Positions 24,901 through 35,900 of a stretch of DNA of 64,000 nucleotides are shown here, one piece after another. The first letter of the stretch is position 1, and the number at the start of each line of letters is the position of its first letter. The notes under the pieces are model-generated. The model was not told where the DNA came from. It did not search any database and worked only from the letters and a program-made list of their open reading frames with translations. The stretch comes from Acanthopleura granulata (Eukaryota; Mollusca; Polyplacophora; Chitonida; Chitonidae): the NCBI GenBank assembly GCA_016165875.1, contig JABBOT010000004.1:11764765-11828764 (forward strand). The letters run 5' to 3'. The position numbers and the translations under genes were made by a program.

Positions 24901-27432
24901 TTGGAAACATGAATTAACATACATGTATATAGATTTTCTGCAGTATGGTTTTTTGTGGGTAAATGGTATCACGACTCATGAATTATGTAGTTCTAAGGAA
25001 GCATGTTGCACTAAATATTATTGATTTCTTTTAGTAGATGGATTATTGATAAATTATTGGCATCAGACTTGCAGATATTCTTTCAGATATTTCGTGACGT
25101 TTCTGCATTTCATTTTCAGATTTACCTTCACCGTTCAAGGAGCAGCTTACAACATATGTTGTACAAGTGGGTAGAATATACATTTGCCCTGGCCAATTGT
25201 CTGTTTGGGTGGAAAATAATAATAATGAATATATAATCAGCATGTGGGTCTCTTAAATTATAACAGACTGAAAACTTAGTCTGCCGACGTGTAAATTATT
25301 TTGCACAATAGCAAAATGCTATGTTACCTAGACGCCATTTCATCTACATCATATACGTTGAATTTTACGTGGTTTAATATCTTCTTAAGTGATGCCGCAG
25401 TTCTGACCTCTGGTGGACATTTTAGCATCTGAATACAGAGAAGACAACTACGGCACCACTGGTGGCAGACCGGGAAATCGCAGATTTCGATGACGCTGAG
25501 TATGGTATGACAGAAGAACAAAGGCGCTTTTACTACCAACTCAAACATGCTGCCGAGAACAAAGAACTGAAAGCCTTCATTACGAAAGTGGGTGTGGCTA
25601 GAGTCATGAAATTTCTAGAAGGTACACCACAGTTTATTCATTTCCCACGCAAACTGGTATATCATAGCTTGTCCCACAATCCGTCAGTTTGGAAAAGAAC
25701 TCCGAAAAAGGTTACATCCAATTCTGCATCATTTGGTAAATGAATCTTTGTCTTCATGATTTTCAGTTTAAGTCATTTTTATGGAAGTTGAGTCTCAGTC
25801 GCGGTCAGTATTCATAAAATCATATCAGGTGGCGTCATTTACGGAAAATATATTGTTGTGAAACCTTCCGCTGAGCTTTGAATATATATACCGATATATA
25901 TCTGCTTATTGAATAATAACCATATATACATATAAATCTCTACAAATTACATTGGGCAGGTTTGACGGACTCCTTTTCTCAGCGTCTACAACAACTGATC
26001 ACAAGAGTACGTACACTAAATGTATACCACAAAAGGTTTTGGGAAATTTAATTTGAACACATGCAAATAATATGTACCATTTAGTATATATAACGATCAG
26101 TGACAAATATTATGGCAGAATATCTAGTGTAGGCCTCCTGTTCTTTTCCCTCACTCAAATACTACTTAAATTTCAACAGATTGCAAACATTGTGAAATTC
26201 GTCTGTTATGCACGTCTTTTTTATCTTTTCAATGACGTTCCTCTTCAGGAGATGGCAGAAGAGGACAAAGTGGTGAGTCGACGAACTTGTACTGTTTCAA
26301 TCTATTTGTTAACACCTTCTCTTCAGTTCATTTTGCCGGATGAACTACGCTATACCTGTACTTTGCTATTTAAGCCATAGCGACAACTATCACATGGAAG
26401 TTTAATATTCTTAACCATCAGACCATTCACATTGTACACTAAAAGCATAACAACACCCTTTGTTCCAAACACAAATTTCTGCATGATATGACCATTTCAT
26501 TACGATGGTAGAAGCGTGAACTTTATTCCAAACTATATGTATCAGTTTTTAATGCAGTACACGAGTCCGTTTTACTGAGGCCGAGACCATTTTAAATGTA
26601 ATTCCACGTAAATAGATGTTAACCCTTGATCTCCAGATTAAGCCACTCACACCTACTTTGAAGAGACGGGATCACGGGCACGGCCACGAGACTATCCACC
26701 AGTCTGTCCACCACATAGGTCAGCACCTCACAGAGCACCACGGCCACTACGACCAAGAACACCACAAGTTCTACGAGGATCTGAAACACGCCGTAGAGCA
26801 CCATCAGCTGAGGACATTCCTGGAGCACGTTGGCACGGACAAGTTGTACGAGTTCCTAAATGGTAAGACATTGCACGCGTTTCGACAATATACAGGCCTC
26901 TATACCGCTGTGCTTGGAACCCAACACTCACCTTCATCACAAATCCACCACTGCACTGCATGGTGTTACATGTAAAGCATGTAAAAACACCTGAGCTCTA
27001 TACACACATCTTAGTTCACCTACTTTTGGTGTGCAGGGAGCAAAACTAGTTTAGCATTACGGTACTTGATGCTTTACAGCTGTCACCACGCGTTCTATTT
27101 CGTCTTTTTCAGCTATACCGCAAAGCTATGCCGAAAGCTTCGAGTCTCATATTCTTGTGGTGAGTTAATATTTTATTATTTATCTTTAAATTAAATTATT
27201 TATTTTATTTAATAAATTCAATCATTTATTTCAGGTCATATGCTGTTTGATATGTTAGTGTATCCATATTATGTATATCAATGCAAATATGTCAAGATAT
27301 GGATTTATCAATAATGATCAAGTTGTCCTGTTACAATTCCAATACATTGCGCAGGCATGGATATCTTGCATCTGAAATTTTCTAAATTTTCGGTTGTAGG
27401 AACTCGAAAAAGAGGACCACGTACATACATAA
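18994..27432 (+). CDS. Secreted seven-unit helical repeat protein, uncharacterised
   Basis: There are 17 exons: 18994-19178, 19835-20058, 20929-20975, 21229-21421, 21999-22045, 22462-22696, 23075-23121, 23358-23583, 23868-23914, 24325-24541, 25120-25166, 25426-25621, 25960-26006, 26249-26272, 26637-26862, 27113-27159 and 27400-27432. The frame closes exactly (2088 nt, 695 aa). Residues 1-17 are a signal peptide (MRFAVLTFLSLACAAQA). Residues 18-61 form a basic amphipathic segment. Residues 62-685 hold seven diverged units of 80-99 aa, then a 10-residue tail. Each unit is a long exon (phase 0 in, 1 out) plus a 47-nt exon (phase 1 in, 0 out). The core resembles FLLNLMDAAENDHLDAFVGK, then V-G-x-x-R-V-x-x-F and L-P-x6-L-x2-Y. 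The mature protein has no cysteine. Units 4, 5 and 7 have His-rich linkers. Exon 2 is assigned a GTGGGT donor from phase and repeat alignment. I recognise no family. The look is of an extracellular or shell/mucus-type structural or metal-binding protein, which is inference only. Confidence 0.85.
22191..22368 (+). mobile_element. tRNA-derived SINE, internally deleted
   Basis: The head has a box A-like TAGCGCACCGTAGCGG and a box B GTTCAAGTCC (from 22261), followed by the family body (CTCATGCTGGCTTCCTCT), a short tail and an (AAAT)n run. It sits in the intron between exons 5 and 6 of the repeat-protein gene, in the same orientation. Confidence 0.7.
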
Positions 27433-27438
27433 AGGATG

Positions 27439-27444
27439 AATAAA
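27439..27444 (+). terminator. Poly(A) signals of the repeat-protein gene
   Basis: AATAAA occurs 7 nt after the stop at 27432 and again at 27534-27539. The second is the more plausible functional signal given normal 3' UTR length. Confidence 0.5.
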
Positions 27445-27965
27445 GATTTCTTCATCGCGGTAGTATTCTGTATAATTTATCTACTGATCAAATGCTTATT
27501 ATTATATGTCCAGGGAACTGTTACAGTACCATGAATAAAGAAGTAATGTTAAAAACTTGAATTGTCGCTTATTATAGATCAAGCAGAACAGTTTTGGTTT
27601 TGTTATAAATCTGATTCACTGAAAGCTGATAAAAGTCCGATAATAGGTTAGAAATTTGTTGATTAAAATATTTAACTAGGAAAGGTCAGCGTTTACCAGT
27701 ACAACAAGGAAATATTCTGGAGTTATTGCTTTCCGATGTCTGATACCGGTTTAAGCTGTCTAAATCCTACATCAACATAACAATGTACTTATTTCTTACT
27801 TGTGCAGATGTTTCAAAAGAAGAATTTCTCCTTTTTCCTCAACAGATATGTTTACAGTTTGTAATTCTCTTGTTCCAGGTCGACGTTCCGCAGCCAATTG
27901 AGCCTTCATCAGTTTGAAGACTGCTGTGAGCACGGAGAAGAAATAAAGCTGCGGCATAAATACTT

Positions 27966-28052
27966 TCCGAAAATCACCTGTGTTTTCAAAATCTGTTTTA
28001 CTCACGCAGTCCGAAAATCACCTGTTTTCAAAATCCGTATTTACTCATGCAG
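27966..28052. repeat. Two-copy tandem duplication, ~44 bp
   Basis: Copies 27966-28009 and 28010-28052 both begin TCCGAAAATCACCTG and end in a CACGCAG or CATGCAG variant. They differ by a few substitutions and indels. Confidence 0.85.
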
Positions 28053-28439
28053 GTAGTTGATTGGTACATGTAACTCTAAAGTCAGCTAACCGTGCATGCC
28101 GTCTGATTTTACTTTCTTACACTGTTCTTTCAGACAGGATATTACGTTTCAACATCGTTTCGACCGATTTTTACATCCTTATCTAAACTTTAGTTTCCAA
28201 GTTTTTGAAAAGAAACGATCGGTTATATTTATTTCAGTTTCAACTCCAGTGAACTATAAACAAAGAAATCGTTATCTAATGTACGTACTTTGATTTTTCT
28301 CCACAATCGTTTATTCGATCGACGTTATAATCTGGCAAATTGGTAAGAACCACGGCAGTGTAATGTCCACTACACCAAAAATTTGTTTGTCAAGTTGGCA
28401 ATGATGTCAAATATCTTTTCAACAGTCATATTCATCTTC

Positions 28440-28764
28440 CAAATACTGGGTTTGTCACAAACCACGTGGTGTTTTTTGGGGTAGAGAAACTTGGAGTGTC
28501 CGGGGTAAAATCATCGACCCTTCGCAAGTTTCCACACCATATTGGTCAACGACTTCCCAAACAGCCTCATGAGCGCCATCGACACTGAGATTGGTCGAAT
28601 GTATAGATTCCCCAAAGGTGGAGGTTGCACATTGTAGGATTCAAAAATCTGGCTCTGCATTCACCAATCTTATCACTCTGAATCCCCTGAGGTCTAACCC
28701 CTACACAAACTCGTTGGCCTATATGCAACACTGTTGGACTAATAGAACAATACATAAACAACAC
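28440..28764 (-). pseudogene. Possible decayed coding remnant
   Basis: On the minus strand an open stretch rich in Cys, Trp and charged residues (for example NPTMCNLHLWGIYTFDQSQ) runs to a TGA at 28567. It then stays nearly open in the same frame, with one more stop, to about 28440. This is a common appearance for a decayed mobile-element or gene fragment, but I cannot name the family, and it may be part of the PRPF18 3' UTR region by chance. Confidence 0.2.
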
Positions 28765-29997
28765 TGTGTTCTGATGACATTTATTATTTACATATTTACA
28801 ACATAGGCTGACTTCGTGGTATAATTTTTATACCCCTGAAAGACTTTTTCTGTTGAAGAGATGCATGTAGTATCTACAAAGAGCAACACATGTTTGAGGG
28901 TAATTTTCAAGATGGACCTCTGAATCACATCCTTCTCATCAAGTGTATCCCGCGACACAGCAAGTTCTTACGCCTATTATAACATTACAGCATTGTCGAC
29001 ACATATAAAATGCTGATTAAGAGTCTGTAAGTAACAAACGTAAGTGATACACTAACATATGGAAAAACAGACATCATCACTACAAAATTCATTCATACAT
29101 ATACAGACAAAGCAACATGACACCATATTTCTGCAACAGAATCTGCAGCCGTGAATGTTGCTCCTAACAGTGGTCGTATTAATACATCTGAGGGTGCTCC
29201 AGGCATATGGTGTATCCACTGACAATGAGCTATCGAAATTCAGGGCTATGCCTACCTTGAGAAGAAATATAGAGTTTCCTTTACCACACATTCCTCGGAG
29301 ATAGATGTCAAACAAAAGCATTACAATAATGGAATGGTGACTTTTCTGATGCTACCTTGATAATTTACAGGAATGGGTGGTATGATATATGTTTATGGCA
29401 TAGTTTGCACTGATGTATGTGCTTCAACAAGGACAAATGCTGTCACCAGAATCACAAAGCGGAAAAGATATTTATTTTTGCACTTTACAAAACCTGAAGT
29501 GAGTCAAAAAATAAAAAAAAGGATTCCTGCAAGCTTTTTTTAGTGTATTATAGGGCTATCCATTTATTTACATACCACGTTGTGCTAACACATGATGTAA
29601 GATTTTTTTCATCGAAGCGAAGAATGAATGAAGGAATGATTAGGGCTTAATGCTATTTCAGCAGTATTACAAGTGAAGATATCCGTCACAAGTGACATCG
29701 CTTAATTAGTTATAAGAAGTACATGGAACACGTAGTGACACATTCATTGCCACTGTCTTTTAGAACCCAATTCTCACATGTGATGCTCAGTGGCTAGTAG
29801 TACATGTACACGTCTTTGGTCCAACAGAGGCTAAACATCTTAAATGTCATGAAGTCAACAAACTATACATAAAATTGCTTTTACGTGCAGGAATAATTCT
29901 GACATTGTCCTGATATTAACATTACACACCTAGCTTCATCACATGCCACAGTCACTCTCTTCCATACGCCATTCACATCCAGCTGAATGAGACCAGC

Positions 29998-32900
29998 TCA
30001 GTCTTTCTCATAGTTGACACTGTGGGATGGATCTGTCGGGAACATTTTCTGACACTGGGTCATCAGCCTCTTCAAACCCTGCAAGCAAATAACATCAGCA
30101 TAACTGCTGTAAGATTCATTTCTACAATAATTATATGCATAAATTTTCCCCTAAAATGCTTTAGGGGTTGAAAAGGTTGATGCTTCACAGTATAAGGATT
30201 TTTATCACCAAGTGAGTTCAATCTTATTTCTCCATATAAACAGTAATAACTCAATGTTCGGTTGCAATGCACTATTTCCTAGTACAACAGGATTCCATAA
30301 GTGAACATATTTATTTACAACCTTAAAAAACAAACTTCAAGCATAAAATTTCTGGAAGATGCTCTGAAATAAACTACTGTGCTTGTCTTCATTTATCTTA
30401 ATAGGTTAATGACAAAATGAAACTAAAAGACGTACTACATACAAGTCATCTCCAAACTCGTCACAAAATTATGTACCTGTATATATTTTCGCTGAGTTTC
30501 ATCATTCAAGACATGGGCCACATATCTGGAGGAAATCTTTTCTCTCCCTGTTCGAGCGTGAATCCCAACCATGGTAACACCAATAGGCCAAGGAGCATTA
30601 CCTATAGCCATTTCTAAGTAAACATCATTTGCCTGCAAAATTCAAAATACTGGGATGAGTACATATGCATATAAAGAACATTATAGATTCATTTTACAGG
30701 CATATTTTTTTTTTTGGCACGAATACTAATGGACTTTCAGATGGCACAGTAAAACTCTTCAAATGTAAATGTGCACAGATTACAACTGTAGTGTGTAATG
30801 GTCATTCCACTAAACATGCAAAGTTTAGAGGTAAAGATACATGGCAGACCACAAACCTTGAGGTAATTTCTGTCCATCATGTAACGAGTGATCTCAACCA
30901 TGCTTTCCAGAATGTCGACCTCTACCTTCTGCAACACAGCATACTTTTCCAATTGTACTGAACAACAATCATGTCCAAAAAACTCATATTCATGTATACC
31001 GTGTAATTTTTTTAAATTTCCATTTCACCTGCATTTGAAATTCCATACTGAGAATTAGGGTAATGAACCTGCTATCCTACACACAGATAATTATAACTTG
31101 TAAGAACTCTTCTGTAAGCAAACATGTACGTGATCAAAAGAAATTTTGAAGGAGATCGGGGCAGGGTGGGATTAATACAGAACAGATGAAAATCTGCCAA
31201 CAAGTGGTATTACCCTGAGCACACATCTGTTTACCTTTTGCTTGAGGTGCCTGAAGAGAGGCTTCATGTATGCCACAGTTTGAGTGTGAGTGGCACTGGC
31301 CATCTTTCCTTTGATGCTCCGCTTGTATTCTTCATTCCTTGCATTTAGGCTTTCTCCCCAGCGTTTCAATAAAAACTGGAGCATACAAGATTTAGTCTAA
31401 ATTATATGAATGAATGATTCAGATTCAACGACCAAAGAACAGGTTACAGAGTATTTGGAAATACATAAGAAATCTATATTAAAAATGAGGCTAAAACTAC
31501 AAACGCTTCATCCTGTAACACGCCTTTACCATCAAAAGGCAATTAATGTCATAATTAATGTCATTGTCCTATACTTGTGTACTCTAACAGTTAAAACAGC
31601 GAAAGAGATCTAACCTTTAAGTATCTCAATATGGTCTCCTGGTCTTTGTCTGTGTCCCCTTGCCCAAGTTCCTCTCTCATTTTCTGAAAAAATCAAATGA
31701 AGTTTAAGTTTTTTTCTTTTCCAGACTGAGCAACAGCTTATAGTGGCAAGGGTCAAACTTTAAAATCAATCAACTCTGAAGTTAACGTTTTTGCTAAATT
31801 GAACATATGCATGCATATAATTTATAGTATATAAATATGCAATTTAATTGGAATAAAATGTTTTGACAGAACTAACTGAGAAAACAATGTTCTTCAGTAG
31901 TAAATGATCAATAAAGATGAAGGCCATACAACAAACAAGAAAAATATAGCTGTTATGGAGAAAAATTCCAGGGATTGTGCACTTGTGCATACGTACTGCA
32001 TGCACAAATAATAACACTAACTGCATAAGGATAAAAATGGAGAAAAAACATGACAAAAATGAAAACGAATTAACGTGAATTGATCCTGGACTGTCAGAAA
32101 TCATACACGATAGGTCTACTTCTAGAGACCAGCATAGAGAAAAACAGACAAAGAGAGAGAAAGCATGACAAAAAAAGGAAAGGAATCAACTGGATCTAAA
32201 CCTTAGACAACCAGGATTCATATACGACAGATCTAGTAATAGAGACCTGCATAGAAAAAATTCCCCTTTGATATGCAGATAACAGCAGATAACAAAACAC
32301 AAGATTCACTGTCGACAGGCCGCTTTCGCAATGTACCGTTGACGACCCACGACAGGATTTCATGTTGTCTTACACGAAGCTTCCACTTCAAGTAAACGGG
32401 TGATGTTTCTGCAGTTTTTTTTTTGGCAGGAAGTTGAAAAATACTTCTCATAGACAAAATTTATACACATTTTTGTACTCCTTATTGTTAACTCACTTCA
32501 TACAGTCGTGTGTGTCTGTTAATAGTGGTAGGACTTCTGTGCCTCCAGGGAAGGGAGAGGGACTTCCGGTGAAAAGGGCGCGAAAACAAAGGTGTAATGC
32601 AAGAGCGCAATGAAGATTGTTGGAGTGTCAACTGAGAGTGTCGGTCATCTATGTGATAGTTTAACATTGGTAGCAGAGCGTGCAACGGCAGAATGGCGGG
32701 TAGCTACAAGAATCCTCCGACATTTGATGACCAAAAGATGTCTTTTGATACATGGAAGAACGAACTTGAAATATGGCGGCGAGTCACCGATCTCCCGGCA
32801 AAAAAAAAGGCCCTTGCTGTGTCTTTATCGTTAACGGGTAAAGATGGAGACATTGCCATGGAAATCCCAGCATCCCACATGAACGAAGATGATGGCATGG

Positions 32901-35900
32901 AGGTTCTTATGCGAAAACTCGACGGAACTTTCATGAAAGAACAGAAAGACTGTGCTTACGAAGCTTACCGTAACTTCGATGGATTTCGCAAATCGGAACA
33001 GATGAGTATGGTTGAGTACATCATTGAATTTGAACAGTTCTACCATAAATGCATCCATAAATGCAAGTATGACATGTCCCTGCCTGACGCTGTACTGGCG
33101 TTTAAATTACTGGACAATTCTGGCCTGGATTTGCGAGATCGCCAACTCGCTCTAACAGCGTGTACTGAATGGACATATGGGGCCATGAAATCGGCATTAA
33201 AAGGAATATTGGGAGACCAACAGCCAACAGATAGTGGTATCAAACTTACTTGTGAAACTGTATTTGTGTCTCAGCAAAACAGACGCCCAAATTTTACTCG
33301 TCCCCTGAAGGGCACTAATAAACTAAATCGCTTTGGCAAAAGAAGTAAATGTGCTATTTGCCAAAGTGTATTTCATTGGGCAAAGATTGCCCAGAAAAAC
33401 AATCAGCTCAAGCACATGTCACTTCACAACCCACAGATAGCAGTGATGCTGCAACAGAGAGTTGTAATATGACTTTATTCACAAAAACATAGGCTACTGC
33501 AAATGAAGTTCTTGTCACAGAATCATTAGGGTCTGCTGTCATTGATACAGCCTGTACCCGTACAGTTTGTGGTGAGCAGTGGTTTACTCATTACCTAGAG
33601 GCTCTACGTATGGACCAAGAACAGATCTCAACTTTTCCCAGCCATAAAGCTTTCAAATTTGATGATGGAAAGATTGTACATTCCTTTCTGAGAGCTATCC
33701 TGCCAGCTAAAATTGGCTCGACTAACTGCAATATCGACACAGAAATTGTCAAAAGTGACATTCCATTATTACTCAGTAAATCATCTCTGCAGAAAGCAGG
33801 TACCATGCTAGACTTGCAACAGGACAGAATAACAATGTTTGGTGAAACCCTTGACCTTGAGCACACTTCAAGTGGACATTACTGTCTTAATTTACTACCC
33901 AGCAATGTGAAGGATACCTTGAGGGAAAACTGTTTGCTGTCAGTTACTGATAATTTGACATCAACACAAAAACAACAGGCTGCCTTAAAGCTACATAAAC
34001 AGTTTGCCCATGCATCAGCAGATTGTCTCACCAAGCTGTTAAAGAATGCTGGTAGTAAAGAGAGTGAACTCTTCGACATAATCAAAACAACAGTGGACAA
34101 TTGTGACATTTGTGCTAAACTCAGAAAGTCTAGTCCAAGGCCAGCAGTTGGTCTTCCTCTAGCTATGGACTATAATGAGACAGTTGCCGTTGACTTACAA
34201 CGAACTTGCACATGGTATTTGGTATTTGCACATGATGGACGAGTCTACCAGATTTAGTGCAGGTTGCTTTATGCGCAGTAAACGTCCTTCTGACTTTGCT
34301 CAGAAATTTCTGAAGTACTGGATATGCGTTCATGGAGCACCTAAATACCTGTACAGTGACAACGGTGGAGAATTTAACAATGAGGAAGTTCGTGACCAAG
34401 CTGAAAATTTTAACATTGAAGTGAAAACAACAGCTGCATACAGTCCTTGGAGTAATGGATGTTTAGAACGGCATAATCAAACCTTGACTAACATGTTACT
34501 GAAGGTCAAGACAGAAAAAAACTGTGATTGGGAAACTGCCCTGAACTGGGCATTAGCAGCCCAAAGTGCTCTTCATAATGTCTCTGGTTTCAGTCCATAT
34601 CAGCTCGTATTTGGACACAACCCCAATGTACCCAGTGTGTTAATTGATGAACCACCTTCATTGGAAGGTACCACTATGAGCTCTGTGGTGGCGAATCACA
34701 TATCTGCATTACATTCGGCGAGAACAGCTTTCACTGAAGCAGAATGCTCAGAACGTAGTCGAAGAGCACTGCGAAAACAGATTCGACCACACAACGTGCA
34801 CTATGACCCTGGTGACAGAGTGTACTATAAACGACCAGACAGCCATGAATGGAAGGGACCGGGAACTGTTACTGGAAATGATGGAGCTGTGGTGTTTGTT
34901 AGGCATGGTGGTTCCTGTGTACGAGTCCATACCTGTCGGTTATCCAAATATCGAGTGCTTGACAATGCTTCCACTGTAAAATGTACATGTACCTGCCAGC
35001 TTGTCCAACGACACCAGCAGTGTTGATATACCGGCCACTAATCTCTCTGATCACAACTCAGACCAGTGTCACAGTGAGAGTGAACCAGCTCACAATGAAC
35101 CAGACAGAGATGTAACTGCACAACAACCAGTGACATTGAAAGTTACACCTGGCCAGACTGTGAGATATAAACATGCGCAGAATGGAGACACTTGTGTGGC
35201 AAAGGTCCTCAACCGGGGAGGCAAGGCCACTGGTAAATACAAGAACTGGTTCAACCTTCAGTTTTCTGCCCCTTCATGTATGAATGGTGAAAAAGCATCT
35301 GTAGACCTAAGTCAGGTACAAGAGCTAGAAACAGTAGACATTGACTCTGATATAAACAGCAACAATGTCGAAGAAAATGTGTTCAGTTTGAAAGACATAT
35401 CTTTTGCCGATGCAAAGGCAGCGGAATTAGAAAGTTGGAAAAATAATGGGGTGTATGTGGAAACATTAGATACTGGACAAAAGTGTATCACCACAAGGTG
35501 GATATGTACTGTTAAGGAGGCTTCAAATGGATGTGTTCCGAAAGCTTGCTTAGTGGTCCGAGGTTTTGAAGAACTCGAAGCGCAACACTTACCAAAAGAT
35601 TCGCCGACTTGCGCTGCCAAATCTCTCCGAATGATGTTGGCTGTGTTTGCCTTGAAGCGGTGGGAACCCCACTCAATGGACATAAAGACAGCTTTCCTGC
35701 AAGGTTCTGGAATGTCTCGTGATGTTTTCATAAAGCCACCTGTAGAAGCTAAGGCTAATGGCAAAATTTGGAAGTTGCGTAAATGTGTATATGGACTAGC
35801 TGACGCTTCCCTGCACTGGTACCAACGAGTGTGTGAAGTCATGTTAAAGTGTGGCGGTGTAAAATCACAGGTTTTATTTGGACTGATAGTGCAACAGACT

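Larger units (their letters stand above)
27545..29990. other. Convergent intergenic / 3' UTR region
   Basis: This lies between the 3' end of the plus-strand repeat-protein gene and the minus-strand PRPF18 stop. It probably includes the PRPF18 3' UTR: minus-strand AATAAA signals occur near 29473 and 28780. It holds a short tandem duplication (27966-28052) and a possible coding remnant (28440-28764). Confidence 0.4.
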
